Source: Candidatus Zhuqueibacterota bacterium
GTDB taxonomy: Bacteria > Zhuqueibacterota > Zhuqueibacteria > Residuimicrobiales > Oceaniaggregativiventaceae
Assembly (NCBI GenBank): GCA_014728115.1
Contig: WJME01000005.1
Location: 1-42,115, forward strand
Reading direction: 5' to 3'
DNA: 42,115 bases
Shown here in pieces: positions 24,968-33,519 of this stretch; within the stretch, counting starts at the first letter, position 1, and each line of letters opens with the position of its first letter. Under the pieces are notes generated by a model, which was not told the origin of the DNA, did not search any database, and saw only the letters and a program-made list of their open reading frames with translations. The translations under genes and the position numbers were made by a program.

Positions 24968-25058
24968 CGAGATCGGAATGGTAAAGCATGGATGTGCTGT
25001 CATTGACCTCGAGCACATCTCTCCTGGTAAGAGTGCATAAAACTGAGCAGCCGAACCG

Positions 25059-25087
25059 ACCTGACAGGTTTTTTAAACCTGTCAGGT
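25059..25087. repeat. Hairpin with 13-bp perfect stem (REP-like, or terminator for the esterase gene)
   Basis: ACCTGACAGGTTT (25059-25071) pairs perfectly with AAACCTGTCAGGT (25075-25087) around a three-base loop. It lies 30 bp past the esterase stop codon. Its A/T-rich apex and lack of a following T-run on either strand make it unlike a classical intrinsic terminator, but a stem this strong could still end transcription. Similar sequences recur as interspersed repeats in other bacteria. Confidence 0.6.
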
Positions 25088-25116
25088 CTGGCTTTATTCT
25101 GTGTGCTGCATGATCC

Positions 25117-27300
25117 TCAGTTTTTCAGCATGTTCGCAATCGTTTCTGCGTCAGTTTTACCGGCTATGACGACCTTGAAATCAGAGGCAGCATTTTTCGC
25201 GGCATATACGCCTCTTGGAAAGTCCAATTCCCGGCTCAGGAGCTCTGTTAAAGCCTGCTGGTTCATGGCATCCCGGGCATTGATCAGGCTCAGTTTTGCG
25301 GGAGCCACCAGAGCCATGAGATCCGGCAGGTCATAGGCCGTCAGGGCACCGGCAACGCCCCAGTTGAATGATTGACTGGATTGGTAAAGTTTGTGGCTGA
25401 CCAGCTCTGAATAGGAGATCAGCGGATCGACCAGGGTGACACTCTGAAAGTCATTTTCAAAGGCGGCGGCATGCAAAAGCGCGGGACAGAGTTCGCCATG
25501 TGCCAGGGCATGGATCTGTCCGTTCAAGACATCGGAGCGGTTTTTCAACAGATTGACCCCTCTCTGAATATCGCCGGCATGAATGCCGACAATACTTTGC
25601 CCAATGAGCACAGCATTGTAACCATATTGTCCCGGATAGGTTTGTTCTTTGGCGGTCTCGCCAATCCCGATGAGATCCGGTGCCACCACGATAAATCCTT
25701 CTTTTACCCATTTTTCCAACTCGCCGCCTGGCATGGCTTCTGCTTCCTTGCCCCGGGGATCGAGATAGAGCATGGCCGGATGGGGCCCTTTTTTATCCGG
25801 CACCATCAGCAGCAACGGAATCACATAATCTCCCTCGCCATGCAAAGCGACCATTTGCACCACATATTCATCACGTTGATATTGCCCGCGAAACACAGTT
25901 TCCACCTGTTTTTCAGGCACGGCATATCCAGAGAGCTCGGTGGCGCGTTCCCTGGCATGAGCCAGATGGGTATCCGGTGATGTGCGGGACGCGACAAGTT
26001 TCATTATCAATGGTTCTGCGATTTGCCGGTTGATGTCGAACAGAGTTTTACCTCCTATGGACGTCAGAATCTGGCCGGTAGCGGTGACGGTCAGCTCTTC
26101 CGGGGACAGAATATCCACGTTTTCTTCGGTTACATTCCCGGGCAGATCGAGATGTTTTTGAAAAAACGCATAGGTAGCCTCGCGGTTTTTTTGGGTATAT
26201 CCATGTCCGTAATCATCTTCGGTGATCTGAAGATTGTCGGGCTTGCCAAAGGCGCGATAAGCATGTTGCACTTCCCGGTAGGTCTCGCGTGCGCCCTGGA
26301 TGCTGAAAAAGTCCCGCGTGGTAGCAGCGATGAGATAGGGTTTTGGAGCAAAGACCTCGATGAGATCGGCGTGATCGATGCCGCTGGCGATGCCATGATA
26401 GAAATTCTGTTCGCCATCCTGGGGTCCGATGGATTGCAAGAGCCTGCGGAATCCGCAGATATAGCCGGCTGGTGAAGCGGCCTTGATGCGATCGTCAAAA
26501 GCAGCCAGATAGGCGGTCTGGGTGCCGCCGCCCGAGAGTCCGGTCACACCGATGCGATCGGCATCGACTTTCGGCCGGGTCAGCAAATAGTCGATGGCGC
26601 GCATGCCATCCCAGATCCAATAGCGCGCACTGGAGGCGCCGGTCAGGAACAGTTGATTTGTAACATAGGAATGCTCGCGTGTGGAGCTTGAAGGGTTTAT
26701 TCCTCCCTGTTTTTTTTCTTCATCCGTATACTGGATACGCTCTCCCTGTCCCATGGGATCCATGGCAAACACCACAAAGCCCTTTTTTACGAGATTGAGA
26801 AGCGGGATCTGATAGATATCCCGGCGGAACGATTCCAGCGAATGGCCGATGACATTGAGGATGGCCGGACGCGGGCTATCGATGCTGTCCGGAATAAACA
26901 GACAACCGGATACATGATAATCGGGCATGGACTCGAACAGAATTTTTTCAATGCGATAACCCTGTTTTTGCACGATGCCGGTGACCCGGGGATTGAGAGG
27001 CGTTTTCTCGGGAAACGGGCCCACGATTTGCATGAGCACCTCTTTGACACGGGCTTGCCGTTTCAGCCAGTCTGCCCGGGTTTGGAGTCCCACGATCCTG
27101 CTCTCACGAATATCCAGGTATTGATAGGCCTGATCATTCAGAAATAACGGCAGCATGTTTTCTGCATTGCTCCATTCGATCCAGCGATCCAGGACATTGA
27201 GATTTTCATCCTGTGCCATCGCTGCCCTCATAAGCAAAACTTGTGCAGTCAATAAAAGGACGATTATGGAAAAAGTCTTTGGTAAATGTAAAGGACGCAT
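25117..27300 (-). CDS. Exported two-domain alpha/beta hydrolase (acetylxylan-esterase-like), second domain degenerate
   Basis: The 727-residue protein starts at ATG 27300, chosen because GGAG lies exactly 7 nt upstream and a signal peptide follows (MRPLHLPKTFSIIVLLLTAQ..., cleavage at AMA-Q). The first alpha/beta-hydrolase domain (about 100-390) has VVFAMDPMGQGER, the nucleophile elbow VTGLSGGGTQTAYLAAFDD, and a late histidine in EDDYGHGYTQ. A second domain (about 460-720) repeats the fold (VAPDLIGIGE). Where the nucleophile should be it reads ALAHGELCPALLHAA, lacking a GxSxG serine, so it is probably inactive or structural. It would remove acyl groups from polysaccharide, or be a glucuronoyl or other esterase; the substrate is unknown. 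It is separated from the DeoR run by two hairpins. Confidence 0.82.
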   Translation of the reverse strand: MRPLHLPKTFSIIVLLLTAQVLLMRAAMAQDENLNVLDRWIEWSNAENMLPLFLNDQAYQYLDIRESRIVGLQTRADWLKRQARVKEVLMQIVGPFPEKTPLNPRVTGIVQKQGYRIEKILFESMPDYHVSGCLFIPDSIDSPRPAILNVIGHSLESFRRDIYQIPLLNLVKKGFVVFAMDPMGQGERIQYTDEEKKQGGINPSSSTREHSYVTNQLFLTGASSARYWIWDGMRAIDYLLTRPKVDADRIGVTGLSGGGTQTAYLAAFDDRIKAASPAGYICGFRRLLQSIGPQDGEQNFYHGIASGIDHADLIEVFAPKPYLIAATTRDFFSIQGARETYREVQHAYRAFGKPDNLQITEDDYGHGYTQKNREATYAFFQKHLDLPGNVTEENVDILSPEELTVTATGQILTSIGGKTLFDINRQIAEPLIMKLVASRTSPDTHLAHARERATELSGYAVPEKQVETVFRGQYQRDEYVVQMVALHGEGDYVIPLLLMVPDKKGPHPAMLYLDPRGKEAEAMPGGELEKWVKEGFIVVAPDLIGIGETAKEQTYPGQYGYNAVLIGQSIVGIHAGDIQRGVNLLKNRSDVLNGQIHALAHGELCPALLHAAAFENDFQSVTLVDPLISYSELVSHKLYQSSQSFNWGVAGALTAYDLPDLMALVAPAKLSLINARDAMNQQALTELLSRELDFPRGVYAAKNAASDFKVVIAGKTDAETIANMLKN

Positions 27301-27307
27301 ATCCATT

Positions 27308-27311
27308 CTCC
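27308..27311 (-). promoter_or_regulatory. Ribosome binding site that fixes the esterase start
   Basis: GGAG on the minus strand lies 7 nt before ATG 27300. It sits immediately against the alternative ATG at 27306, too close to serve it, so 27300 is the likely start. The open frame further upstream (to 27513) has no comparable signal and would precede the signal peptide. Confidence 0.6.
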
Positions 27312-27732
27312 AGGTCAGTGAATATTGCTTGTTGACATTATTCATAAATGCCTTCAAGAGTGGCAAGAAATGTAAATCTAAAAATTCTAAATTGCTCACA
27401 GATAGGGGCAAGGCCGCAGAGAACAAGCCTTGAATATTATTTGCACCTGATTTAATATTTATCTTTTGTACCCTTTTACGTCTTGGATTATTCAGGTCAA
27501 CACATCTTATCAAAAGCAGGCTCTAAAGAACTATACGCATTCAGCATGAAAATATAAAGTGATATATACGGGTTGGGCTTATTTTTTACAGTCTGGTCAA
27601 ATGTGACTGAGCATGCTCTGATAAATTACCACCACCTGGATAAACAAAGCGCCATTTGGGATGCAGCAAAGTAAGGAATGATTCCACAAGGAAAGTATTT
27701 CATTACAGTGTTTGATAAGAGACAGAATAAAT
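27312..27732. other. Intergenic region with no recognisable gene
   Basis: This stretch separates the esterase start from the terminator-like hairpin after the propeller/toroid gene. Both strands lack a frame with a start, ribosome binding site and protein-like composition. AT-rich segments near 27434-27470 could hold the esterase promoter, but no clear -35/-10 pair stands out. Confidence 0.5.
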
Positions 27733-27761
27733 CGGGTTCCCGCTTTTTAACCGGGAACCCG
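27733..27761 (-). terminator. Terminator-like hairpin after the propeller/toroid gene
   Basis: CGGGTTCCCG (27733-27742) and CGGGAACCCG (27752-27761) form a perfect 10-bp GC-rich stem with a nine-base loop. On the minus strand it lies 41 bp past the stop codon and is followed by ATTTATT. The tail is short of a strong T-run, so moderate confidence. Confidence 0.6.
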
Positions 27762-27802
27762 TTCTTGAAATTATAAACATCCGGATCACACAAGCCTGTG
27801 GG

Positions 27803-29944
27803 CTAATTTATTACCCCATGATACCGGGCCATATAGTACGGCAACAGATAAAACGTCCCTTCGAATTCTCTCGTGCCGCTGCTGCCGGCGTCCAGGCGAA
27901 AAGCATCCTGGTTGAATCGCACATCATCCCGTTCATCGATGGGCAGGGCGGTACCATCGACATGCCAGCCCACGTTGGGCCGCTGCCGCGGTGCCTGATC
28001 AAAGACCACATCCAGCCGGTGCGTGTTATCGATCCGGTAATCGATGAGATCGAGGGGGATGCGTCGCAGGGTTTCCAGGGTGTGATGAGTATGGGCATCG
28101 GCATGGTAGAGCTCCTTGACTTTGAGTTCCGCATAAGAACCGCCTTCCGGATAGACCGCTGCAGAATTGTAGACACCGCTATCCACCAGTTCGGTAAAGC
28201 GGTCGGTACACGCTTTGTAGAGCATATTCCAAAATGCGTGTTTTTTCTGGCTGATGTGCAGCCAGGCTTTTTCGATACTGATGCGATACATGAGCATCAA
28301 TTCCGGATCGGTTTCGTAATTCATCAGGCCATACCAGCTCATCAGAGAGAGGTTATTATCCCAGGGCACCACACTCGACGGCGGAAAGAATATCTTGCTG
28401 TTCATGGCATTGATATGATACGCTTCGTGTTCGATGAGACTATCCGCGACTGCCTGGTATTTGGGATTCTCTGTGACATGGGCAGCGACTTTTAAAAAAG
28501 AGAGGATCATCATGGAATTCAGTCCGCGCTGTTCCCAGCCCCAGGGGGTATGGAAATAGTCGGTGGAAAACTTGGCCCATCTCGTGGGTTTGCCGTCGTG
28601 ATCCACCAGTTTGAAATCGTGGCGTATGAGATGATCGGTGATGTCACCCACGACCTGACGTACGGCCTGCTTTTCCTGATCGGTTTCAGCTGCGAGATCA
28701 TAATAGATGCCGTAGAAAAAATAGTGTCCGGCTAATTCATCGGAACTGGTATCGCACTTCCACAGATATTTGCCGTCCTCGCTCAGCACAAACCGGGGCA
28801 AAATCATTTTCCATAACGGATCGTTTCGTCTTCTGCGTTCATTCCAGCCGGCATCAAAGATTTCATTCACCGGCTGGTGCCAGTCCACCGGCACAATGGT
28901 TCGGGCCGGAAAGCCTTTTTCATGGGTGATATCTGACAGCCATTTAAGAGTTTTAAAGGTTCGTTTGGCCAGCTGTTTGGCTTTTGGGTCACCGGTGACA
29001 GCATAGCGAAAAGCCTGTGCTGCGCCGTACCGGGCGGTATGGGCTCCGTCATTGTCCGTGATATCAGGCTCCCAGGTCTCGATATCGTGCGGTTCCTTGA
29101 GCCGGCAGTGCACCACAAAGCCCATGCGATTGTGACGCGCCTCCACTTGTTCCTGAAAGTGACCGGCTTTTTGTTCGAATGTCATGGGAACCGAGGCAAT
29201 GCGCCCGACGCCGGCATCGGTGGCAAACCAGGCCGTGCCATCGTTTTGCACGGCAATGGCGTTGACACGATCATGGGGTAACCAGCGTCGGCTGTGGCGA
29301 TAGACAAAAGAGCCATCGTTGACAAGAATGGCACCCCGTTCGGTACCGAACCAGACAATACCATCAGGACCGGCAGCGGCACAGGTGAAATGGTTATAGG
29401 GCAGCCCGTCTTTGCCGGTAAACAAGTGCCAGCCGTCTTTGTCTTTATAACCGACGCCCTGTTGAGCACCGAACCACAATCGTCCCCGGCTATCCAGCGT
29501 CACGGCACCGACCTGTACCGGCGCCCAGCTGTACCGGTCGTCTCTGGGCAGTACCTGCTGCCAGGTCTGTGCCCGGATATCGTGGATATACAATCCGTTT
29601 TCACACCCGATGACATAGACCTCGTCATTCATGGTGCGTGACAAAATGTCACCCGTCCCGTCTGGAAGAGAAAGTGTGGGAACATCCGGTTGTTCAGGAA
29701 TCCGGTTTCCGGGTTGCCATTGATTTTCCTGCCACTGAAAAGAGCCATCCTCAACAAAAGCAACCGGCATATCCTCATCGAGGACAATATCGATTATTTT
29801 TTGAGCCGGCAAACCATCGTCGGCATCGAAAACCGTGGCCATATCCTGATCAAACGTCATATCAGGAGACTGGCCATAAAGGAGAGTCAATGCCGTAATA
29901 AGGATTGTGAAAATGTTTGTGATAGAGTTCTGTCTGTGTACCAT
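27803..29944 (-). CDS. Exported Reg_prop propeller fused to an alpha/alpha-toroid domain, uncharacterised
   Basis: The 713-residue protein starts at ATG 29944, where AGGGAG lies just upstream and a signal peptide follows (ITNIFTILITALTLLYGQ). Residues about 30-260 are propeller blades with Reg_prop features (RLWFGAQQGVGYKD, IVWFGTERGAILV, TAWFATDAGVGRI). Residues about 270-700 are rich in helices with aromatic and histidine motifs (AHTARYGAAQAFRYAVTG, DAGWNERRRRNDPLWK, YFHTPWGWEQRGLNSMMIL, YHADAHTHHTLETL), like an alpha/alpha barrel of glycosidases, epimerases or lyases. I do not recognise a defined family. The propeller resembles the sensor region of the kinase at 4161 but lacks any kinase part. 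It may bind and process an oligosaccharide outside the cytoplasm. Confidence 0.75.
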   Translation of the reverse strand: MVHRQNSITNIFTILITALTLLYGQSPDMTFDQDMATVFDADDGLPAQKIIDIVLDEDMPVAFVEDGSFQWQENQWQPGNRIPEQPDVPTLSLPDGTGDILSRTMNDEVYVIGCENGLYIHDIRAQTWQQVLPRDDRYSWAPVQVGAVTLDSRGRLWFGAQQGVGYKDKDGWHLFTGKDGLPYNHFTCAAAGPDGIVWFGTERGAILVNDGSFVYRHSRRWLPHDRVNAIAVQNDGTAWFATDAGVGRIASVPMTFEQKAGHFQEQVEARHNRMGFVVHCRLKEPHDIETWEPDITDNDGAHTARYGAAQAFRYAVTGDPKAKQLAKRTFKTLKWLSDITHEKGFPARTIVPVDWHQPVNEIFDAGWNERRRRNDPLWKMILPRFVLSEDGKYLWKCDTSSDELAGHYFFYGIYYDLAAETDQEKQAVRQVVGDITDHLIRHDFKLVDHDGKPTRWAKFSTDYFHTPWGWEQRGLNSMMILSFLKVAAHVTENPKYQAVADSLIEHEAYHINAMNSKIFFPPSSVVPWDNNLSLMSWYGLMNYETDPELMLMYRISIEKAWLHISQKKHAFWNMLYKACTDRFTELVDSGVYNSAAVYPEGGSYAELKVKELYHADAHTHHTLETLRRIPLDLIDYRIDNTHRLDVVFDQAPRQRPNVGWHVDGTALPIDERDDVRFNQDAFRLDAGSSGTREFEGTFYLLPYYMARYHGVIN

Positions 29945-30123
29945 AGTGCTCCCTGTTAGAGTAATTGAACAGATTAAAAGTAAAAAAATTTTCATGGAAA
30001 TTCAAAGCGAAAATCTTTTGGCACACAGACGAAAGGCGGATCATGAGAGATACACACGAATATGGGCCACAATGGATTTGGCCAGCAAGGATCTGAATGA
30101 AAAATGTTCAACAACCCTGTTCG

Positions 30124-30435
30124 CTATTCTCCGGATTTGGTGGTTTTTACGATTCGCTCCAGTTGTTCGAGATAGGTCTCAAAGGCTTTTCGCCCCATTT
30201 CTGTCATGAAGCAGGTCGTAAGAGGCCGTTTACCCTGAAACGATTTTTCAATCGACACATATCCGGCTTGCTCCAGTTTGGTCAGGTGGGTTGAGAGATT
30301 ACCATCACTGGTATCGAGGCGATCCTTGAGATAGCTGAATGGTGCGCTCTCTACGGCCACCAGGATGGAGAGGATACCCAGCCGGATAGGGGCATGGATC
30401 AGGGGATCGAGCTGTAATATCTGTGCATGATTCAT
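30124..30435 (-). CDS. Small winged-helix transcriptional regulator (HTH_34/ArsR-like)
   Basis: The 103-residue protein is a single winged helix. It has HAPIRLGILSILVAVESAPF, YLKDRLDTSDGNLSTHLTKL (recognition helix), EQAGYVSIEKSFQGKRPLT (wing) and a C-terminal dimer helix. Its ATG overlaps the stop of the upstream membrane-protein gene by 4 nt (ATGA), so the pair is translationally coupled. Such pairs occur widely in the Bacteroidota-related lineages. A perfect palindrome upstream of the pair is its probable operator. The signal it responds to is unknown. Confidence 0.88.
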   Translation of the reverse strand: MNHAQILQLDPLIHAPIRLGILSILVAVESAPFSYLKDRLDTSDGNLSTHLTKLEQAGYVSIEKSFQGKRPLTTCFMTEMGRKAFETYLEQLERIVKTTKSGE

Positions 30436-31016
30436 GCATGGCTCCGTCGTTGATATTGGCGATTCAGGATGATTCCCGGGAGGACCCAGCCAAGGAACAG
30501 AGTGGCGAGCATGATATAGAGTCGGGTGATATCAAAGACAAGTGCCATGCCGATGGCGCCGGCCCACCAGACAAACCCGCTGTAAATGACGGCACGAGTT
30601 TCAAAAATCACCCCGGTAACAAAAACAGCAACACCGATCACCAGCAGAGCCAATACCGGTACAGTGCTCATGGGATAGAGATCCAGAAATGGAAATAAAA
30701 ATGTCATGAGGAGAATGGCCATACTACAGGCCGTCCAGGTGCTGACCCATACTGTTTTGGCATAGGTCCTGACACGAGTTTTCTTTTCGATGGTAAAATG
30801 ACCGATCACGGCCCCGCCCACCAGCATGACCACCAGTGCAACCCACACCCACTGGTGCAGATTCAGACTCTCCAGCAGGGCGATCCCCGAGGTGGCGACC
30901 ATAATAAAGATACCAATGAGGATAAAGAACCAGCCCGACTCGGCGGTTTCGGCTTTGGTTTTTTCGATCATTTCTCTGATCATGGAAATCTCTTGCTGTG
31001 CCTGTTCTCTCTCCAT
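30432..31016 (-). CDS. Small integral membrane protein paired with the winged-helix regulator
   Basis: The 194-residue protein begins with a charged helix (MEREQAQQEISMIREMIEKT). It then has about five transmembrane helices (WFFILIGIFIMVATSGIALL; WVWVALVVMLVGGAVIG; TACSMAILLMTFLFPFL; VPVLALLVIGVAVFVTGVIF; and a last pair). A GAGGG ribosome binding site precedes the ATG. It overlaps the regulator by 4 nt and probably senses or is controlled together with it. No enzymatic motif is visible and the family is not recognised beyond this genomic pairing. Confidence 0.8.
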   Translation of the reverse strand: MEREQAQQEISMIREMIEKTKAETAESGWFFILIGIFIMVATSGIALLESLNLHQWVWVALVVMLVGGAVIGHFTIEKKTRVRTYAKTVWVSTWTACSMAILLMTFLFPFLDLYPMSTVPVLALLVIGVAVFVTGVIFETRAVIYSGFVWWAGAIGMALVFDITRLYIMLATLFLGWVLPGIILNRQYQRRSHA

Positions 31017-31025
31017 TTTTCCCTC

Positions 31026-31070
31026 ACAAAGTTAATAATGTTTAAAAGTACTTTGTATTACAAAGTTAAT
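31026..31070. promoter_or_regulatory. Palindromic operator upstream of the membrane-protein/regulator pair
   Basis: ACTTTGTATTACAAAGT at 31050-31066 is a perfect 8+8 palindrome around one base. The 11-mer ACAAAGTTAAT occurs exactly at 31026-31036, next to the ribosome binding site, and again at 31060-31070. The arrangement fits a repressor site with a second half-site, covering the region between promoter and start codon at 31016. The neighbouring winged-helix regulator is the likely binder. Confidence 0.6.
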
Positions 31071-31196
31071 ATACATGATATTTTTGTCGATGTCAAGCAT
31101 TATTTGCAAAGAATTGAGGGTCAACAAAAAAATATTTATCGGCAAAAGGATTTCAGACACTGCCGGGTAACGGATCCTCCAAAGAGGCATGATGAC

Positions 31197-31244
31197 GCCA
31201 GGGGACAGGATCAAACGCAAAATTCAACCCACTGATCCCCTGGC
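31197..31244. repeat. Inverted repeat downstream of the DUF1961 gene
   Basis: GCCAGGGGA (31197-31205) and TCCCCTGGC (31236-31244) are perfect reverse complements with a 30-base spacer. Flanking bases also partly match. It lies about 75 bp past the DUF1961 stop and could be a weak terminator or regulatory element; the long spacer argues against a simple intrinsic terminator. Confidence 0.35.
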
Positions 31245-31318
31245 ATCAAATCATATCTTCGTCTCCTTTACGGCCTGGTGTCTCTGGCTATGGATGGATA
31301 AAAAGTAGGTTGTATTGC

Positions 31319-32125
31319 CTAAAGAGACTCGATGCGCACGACACGCAGGTTGGCATATTCAGCCACCAGGGGCGCCATCTGGCGAAATCCGATCTTTCCC
31401 CCTCCCCAAACCGGTCCATAGGTCGTGCCATCATCATGAAATGAAAAAATCGAGAGATCATTGATAAAAAATTCAATAAATGAGCCTGCCTTGACCACTT
31501 TTATCCGATACGGACCTTTGCTGAATTCCGCACAGGCAATAGGATCAGCCCCCTGACTCACCATATGGAATCCATAGCTCTTGCGCAGATTACAGGTCTG
31601 AAAATGCCGGTGATTAGGCTGGCGCCGAAAGTACGAGACATGATATGCATTGATATCGCCGTGGTGATACTGCTGATATTCTCCGGTTCTCGAAGCCAGT
31701 GACGGATCAAAGATATCCTCTCCGTTTCTTCCGGTAGCGGCAAAGAACAAGATGCTCAGACCCGGTTCTTTAACAGGCCAGTAATCCCACGAAATACTCA
31801 CATTGTCCGGTAAATCCTCGGGACACCAGTAGACAAAATTGGCTTTTTGTCCCAGCGAGGCATCCAGCACATTTTCCATGCGCATTCTCTGCCCGGGAAA
31901 AGAGATCTTTGCCTGGCCCTCGAGCCTGAATCCTTTGACATCATTTTCAGACCGCAGCGGATTCTCATATACCACATCCAGCTCTTTGATCTTTTTTTCA
32001 TAAAGCTTTTCATTCATCGCACCCGGTTGCTGCAATGGACCGCTCTTTGCGTTTCCCGATGCCATCAGAGCCCAACCGCTCGTAAAGCCGGCAACAGCCT
32101 TTACCCACTCTCTGCGTGAAACCAT
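31319..32125 (-). CDS. DUF1961 family protein (YesU-like), exported
   Basis: The 268-residue protein begins with a Tat-like signal (SRREWVKAVAGFTSGWALMA). The body shows DUF1961 features: ANFVYWCPEDLPDNVSISWD, LSILFFAATGRNGEDIFDPS, GDINAYHVSYFRR, NLRKSYGFHMVSQG, and WGGGKIGFRQMAPLVAEYAN near the end. This is a concanavalin-like fold. The Bacillus subtilis member YesU is encoded in the rhamnogalacturonan-use region, which agrees with the rhamnosidase here. Activity of the family is not established. GGAGG about 8 nt upstream supports the ATG. It follows the alginate-lyase-like gene on the same strand. Confidence 0.85.
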   Translation of the reverse strand: MVSRREWVKAVAGFTSGWALMASGNAKSGPLQQPGAMNEKLYEKKIKELDVVYENPLRSENDVKGFRLEGQAKISFPGQRMRMENVLDASLGQKANFVYWCPEDLPDNVSISWDYWPVKEPGLSILFFAATGRNGEDIFDPSLASRTGEYQQYHHGDINAYHVSYFRRQPNHRHFQTCNLRKSYGFHMVSQGADPIACAEFSKGPYRIKVVKAGSFIEFFINDLSIFSFHDDGTTYGPVWGGGKIGFRQMAPLVAEYANLRVVRIESL

Positions 32126-32219
32126 GGTTTTGTCCTCCCATAATTAACGGATCTCTTGTACACTGACAATATAATCAAAATCGAGGTCTTGATCAATGAT
32201 TCCGGGAAAAACGGGATCA

Positions 32220-33281
32220 CTATTCAAAACGCTCCCCATGCGTCAGGGTCAGAAACGGTGCCGAATGCCGGGCCGACAGGGGACGATTTTTTTTCAGGAG
32301 GTGTTCGGCATGCACATTGCGCCATCTGGCATTGAGAATCTCGAAATAGCTAAAATACGTGGTTCCCAGCACCTCACTGGCATCGCCCTTCCAAAAGGGA
32401 AACCGATCAGGATAACGACTCCATTCGGCCACGCGATGAAAGGCAGACTCGAGAGATTCTCCTGAAGGAGAGGTATAATCGAACAGATCCCGCCCGTTGA
32501 CGCATAGTATTTCTGCAGCGATGGTCTGAGGCATGAGCGAAAAATGGCTGTACCAGACGCCCCGCTGTCCTTCGGAACGATGCACCTCGTGACTCAGCAC
32601 CCCGCCGGAATCCACCTGTGTGTCGATAAACTCTGTCCAGCGTACTGCCGCCGAATCCAGCAGTACCTGATCATCGAGATACGCTGCGATAGCAGAAACC
32701 AGCACCAACCCCCAGTTGCCCCAATTGTTTTTGCGATCCATGGTATTCATGGGCAGGGCCTTTTGCCGGAGAAACCGGCTAAAAGCCGCTTCATCCTCCG
32801 GGGTCCAGGCATCTGATTCCCGAAGAAGATCTGCAGCCAGAATAAATGCGGGAAAGTGGTAGGAAAACGAGAGCTGAGAGTCATCCTCGGTGCGCATCTC
32901 TTGCACGCCATCGACCCAGGCACGAATCAGATCCCGGCTCTTTTTTGCCCAGTCCGGCTCTCCGGTGAGCCTTGAATAAAGCGCAAAGCCATAGGCGATA
33001 TTGGCATCGTCCTGCAGGCCCTCCTTGGCACGGACATGGCCCTCTGCATCTCTGTAATAGCCTGGCACATACCAGATTTCAGGCACCTGAGCGCTGCGAG
33101 CCTTGTGCCGGTTCACGAATCCCTGCAACTGCTCAAAGGCTGTATACTCGGGTTCGGATCGTTGCCCGATTGCCGCTCTCATCTCTTTGATTCTGCTATC
33201 GGTCACCCAGACCGCTGGCGGTTGTCCTTTGGCTGGCTGGACGAAAAAAATCACGATCAACAGGCAAATACTTTTTTGCAT
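32220..33281 (-). CDS. Alginate-lyase-family (PF05426-like) polysaccharide lyase, exported
   Basis: The 353-residue protein has a signal peptide (MQKSICLLIVIFFVQPAKGQ) and an alpha/alpha-toroid typical of the alginate lyase superfamily. Visible features are NIAYGFALYSRLTGEPDWAK, LSFSYHFPAFILAADLL, the conserved NNWGNWGL and HEVHRSEGQRGVWYSHFSL with probable active-site histidines. It would cleave a uronic-acid-containing polymer by beta-elimination. The family includes mannuronate and glucuronan lyases, so alginate is not implied; a glucuronate-rhamnose polymer would fit the neighbours. GAGG about 8 nt upstream of the ATG supports the start. Confidence 0.82.
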   Translation of the reverse strand: MQKSICLLIVIFFVQPAKGQPPAVWVTDSRIKEMRAAIGQRSEPEYTAFEQLQGFVNRHKARSAQVPEIWYVPGYYRDAEGHVRAKEGLQDDANIAYGFALYSRLTGEPDWAKKSRDLIRAWVDGVQEMRTEDDSQLSFSYHFPAFILAADLLRESDAWTPEDEAAFSRFLRQKALPMNTMDRKNNWGNWGLVLVSAIAAYLDDQVLLDSAAVRWTEFIDTQVDSGGVLSHEVHRSEGQRGVWYSHFSLMPQTIAAEILCVNGRDLFDYTSPSGESLESAFHRVAEWSRYPDRFPFWKGDASEVLGTTYFSYFEILNARWRNVHAEHLLKKNRPLSARHSAPFLTLTHGERFE

Positions 33282-33424
33282 TGGTGTACCTCTATGGTTA
33301 TAAAGTCATTTCCCTTACAGGTGCGTTGAGGGGATAATCCGACCATCCCCCAAACCAACACAGAGCGTTCAAAAAAAAAAGAGGTTCGCAGAAAAAAACA
33401 AATTTTCATATTTTCACGCAAAGC

Positions 33425-33444
33425 TGTTTCTCTGTGTTTCTCTG
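33425..33444. repeat. Exact tandem decamer in the gap upstream of the lyase gene
   Basis: TGTTTCTCTG occurs twice in succession, followed by AGCCCTCTGTGG. The surrounding 238-bp gap (33282-33519) has no gene. The CTCTGTG-rich text resembles short interspersed repeats seen in many environmental genomes; no function is apparent. Confidence 0.4.
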
Positions 33445-33519
33445 AGCCCTCTGTGGTAAAAAATTACCCTCCCAAAATGAGTGACAAAAAAATCACTTTG
33501 CCAAGACCGAGAGCCTCGA

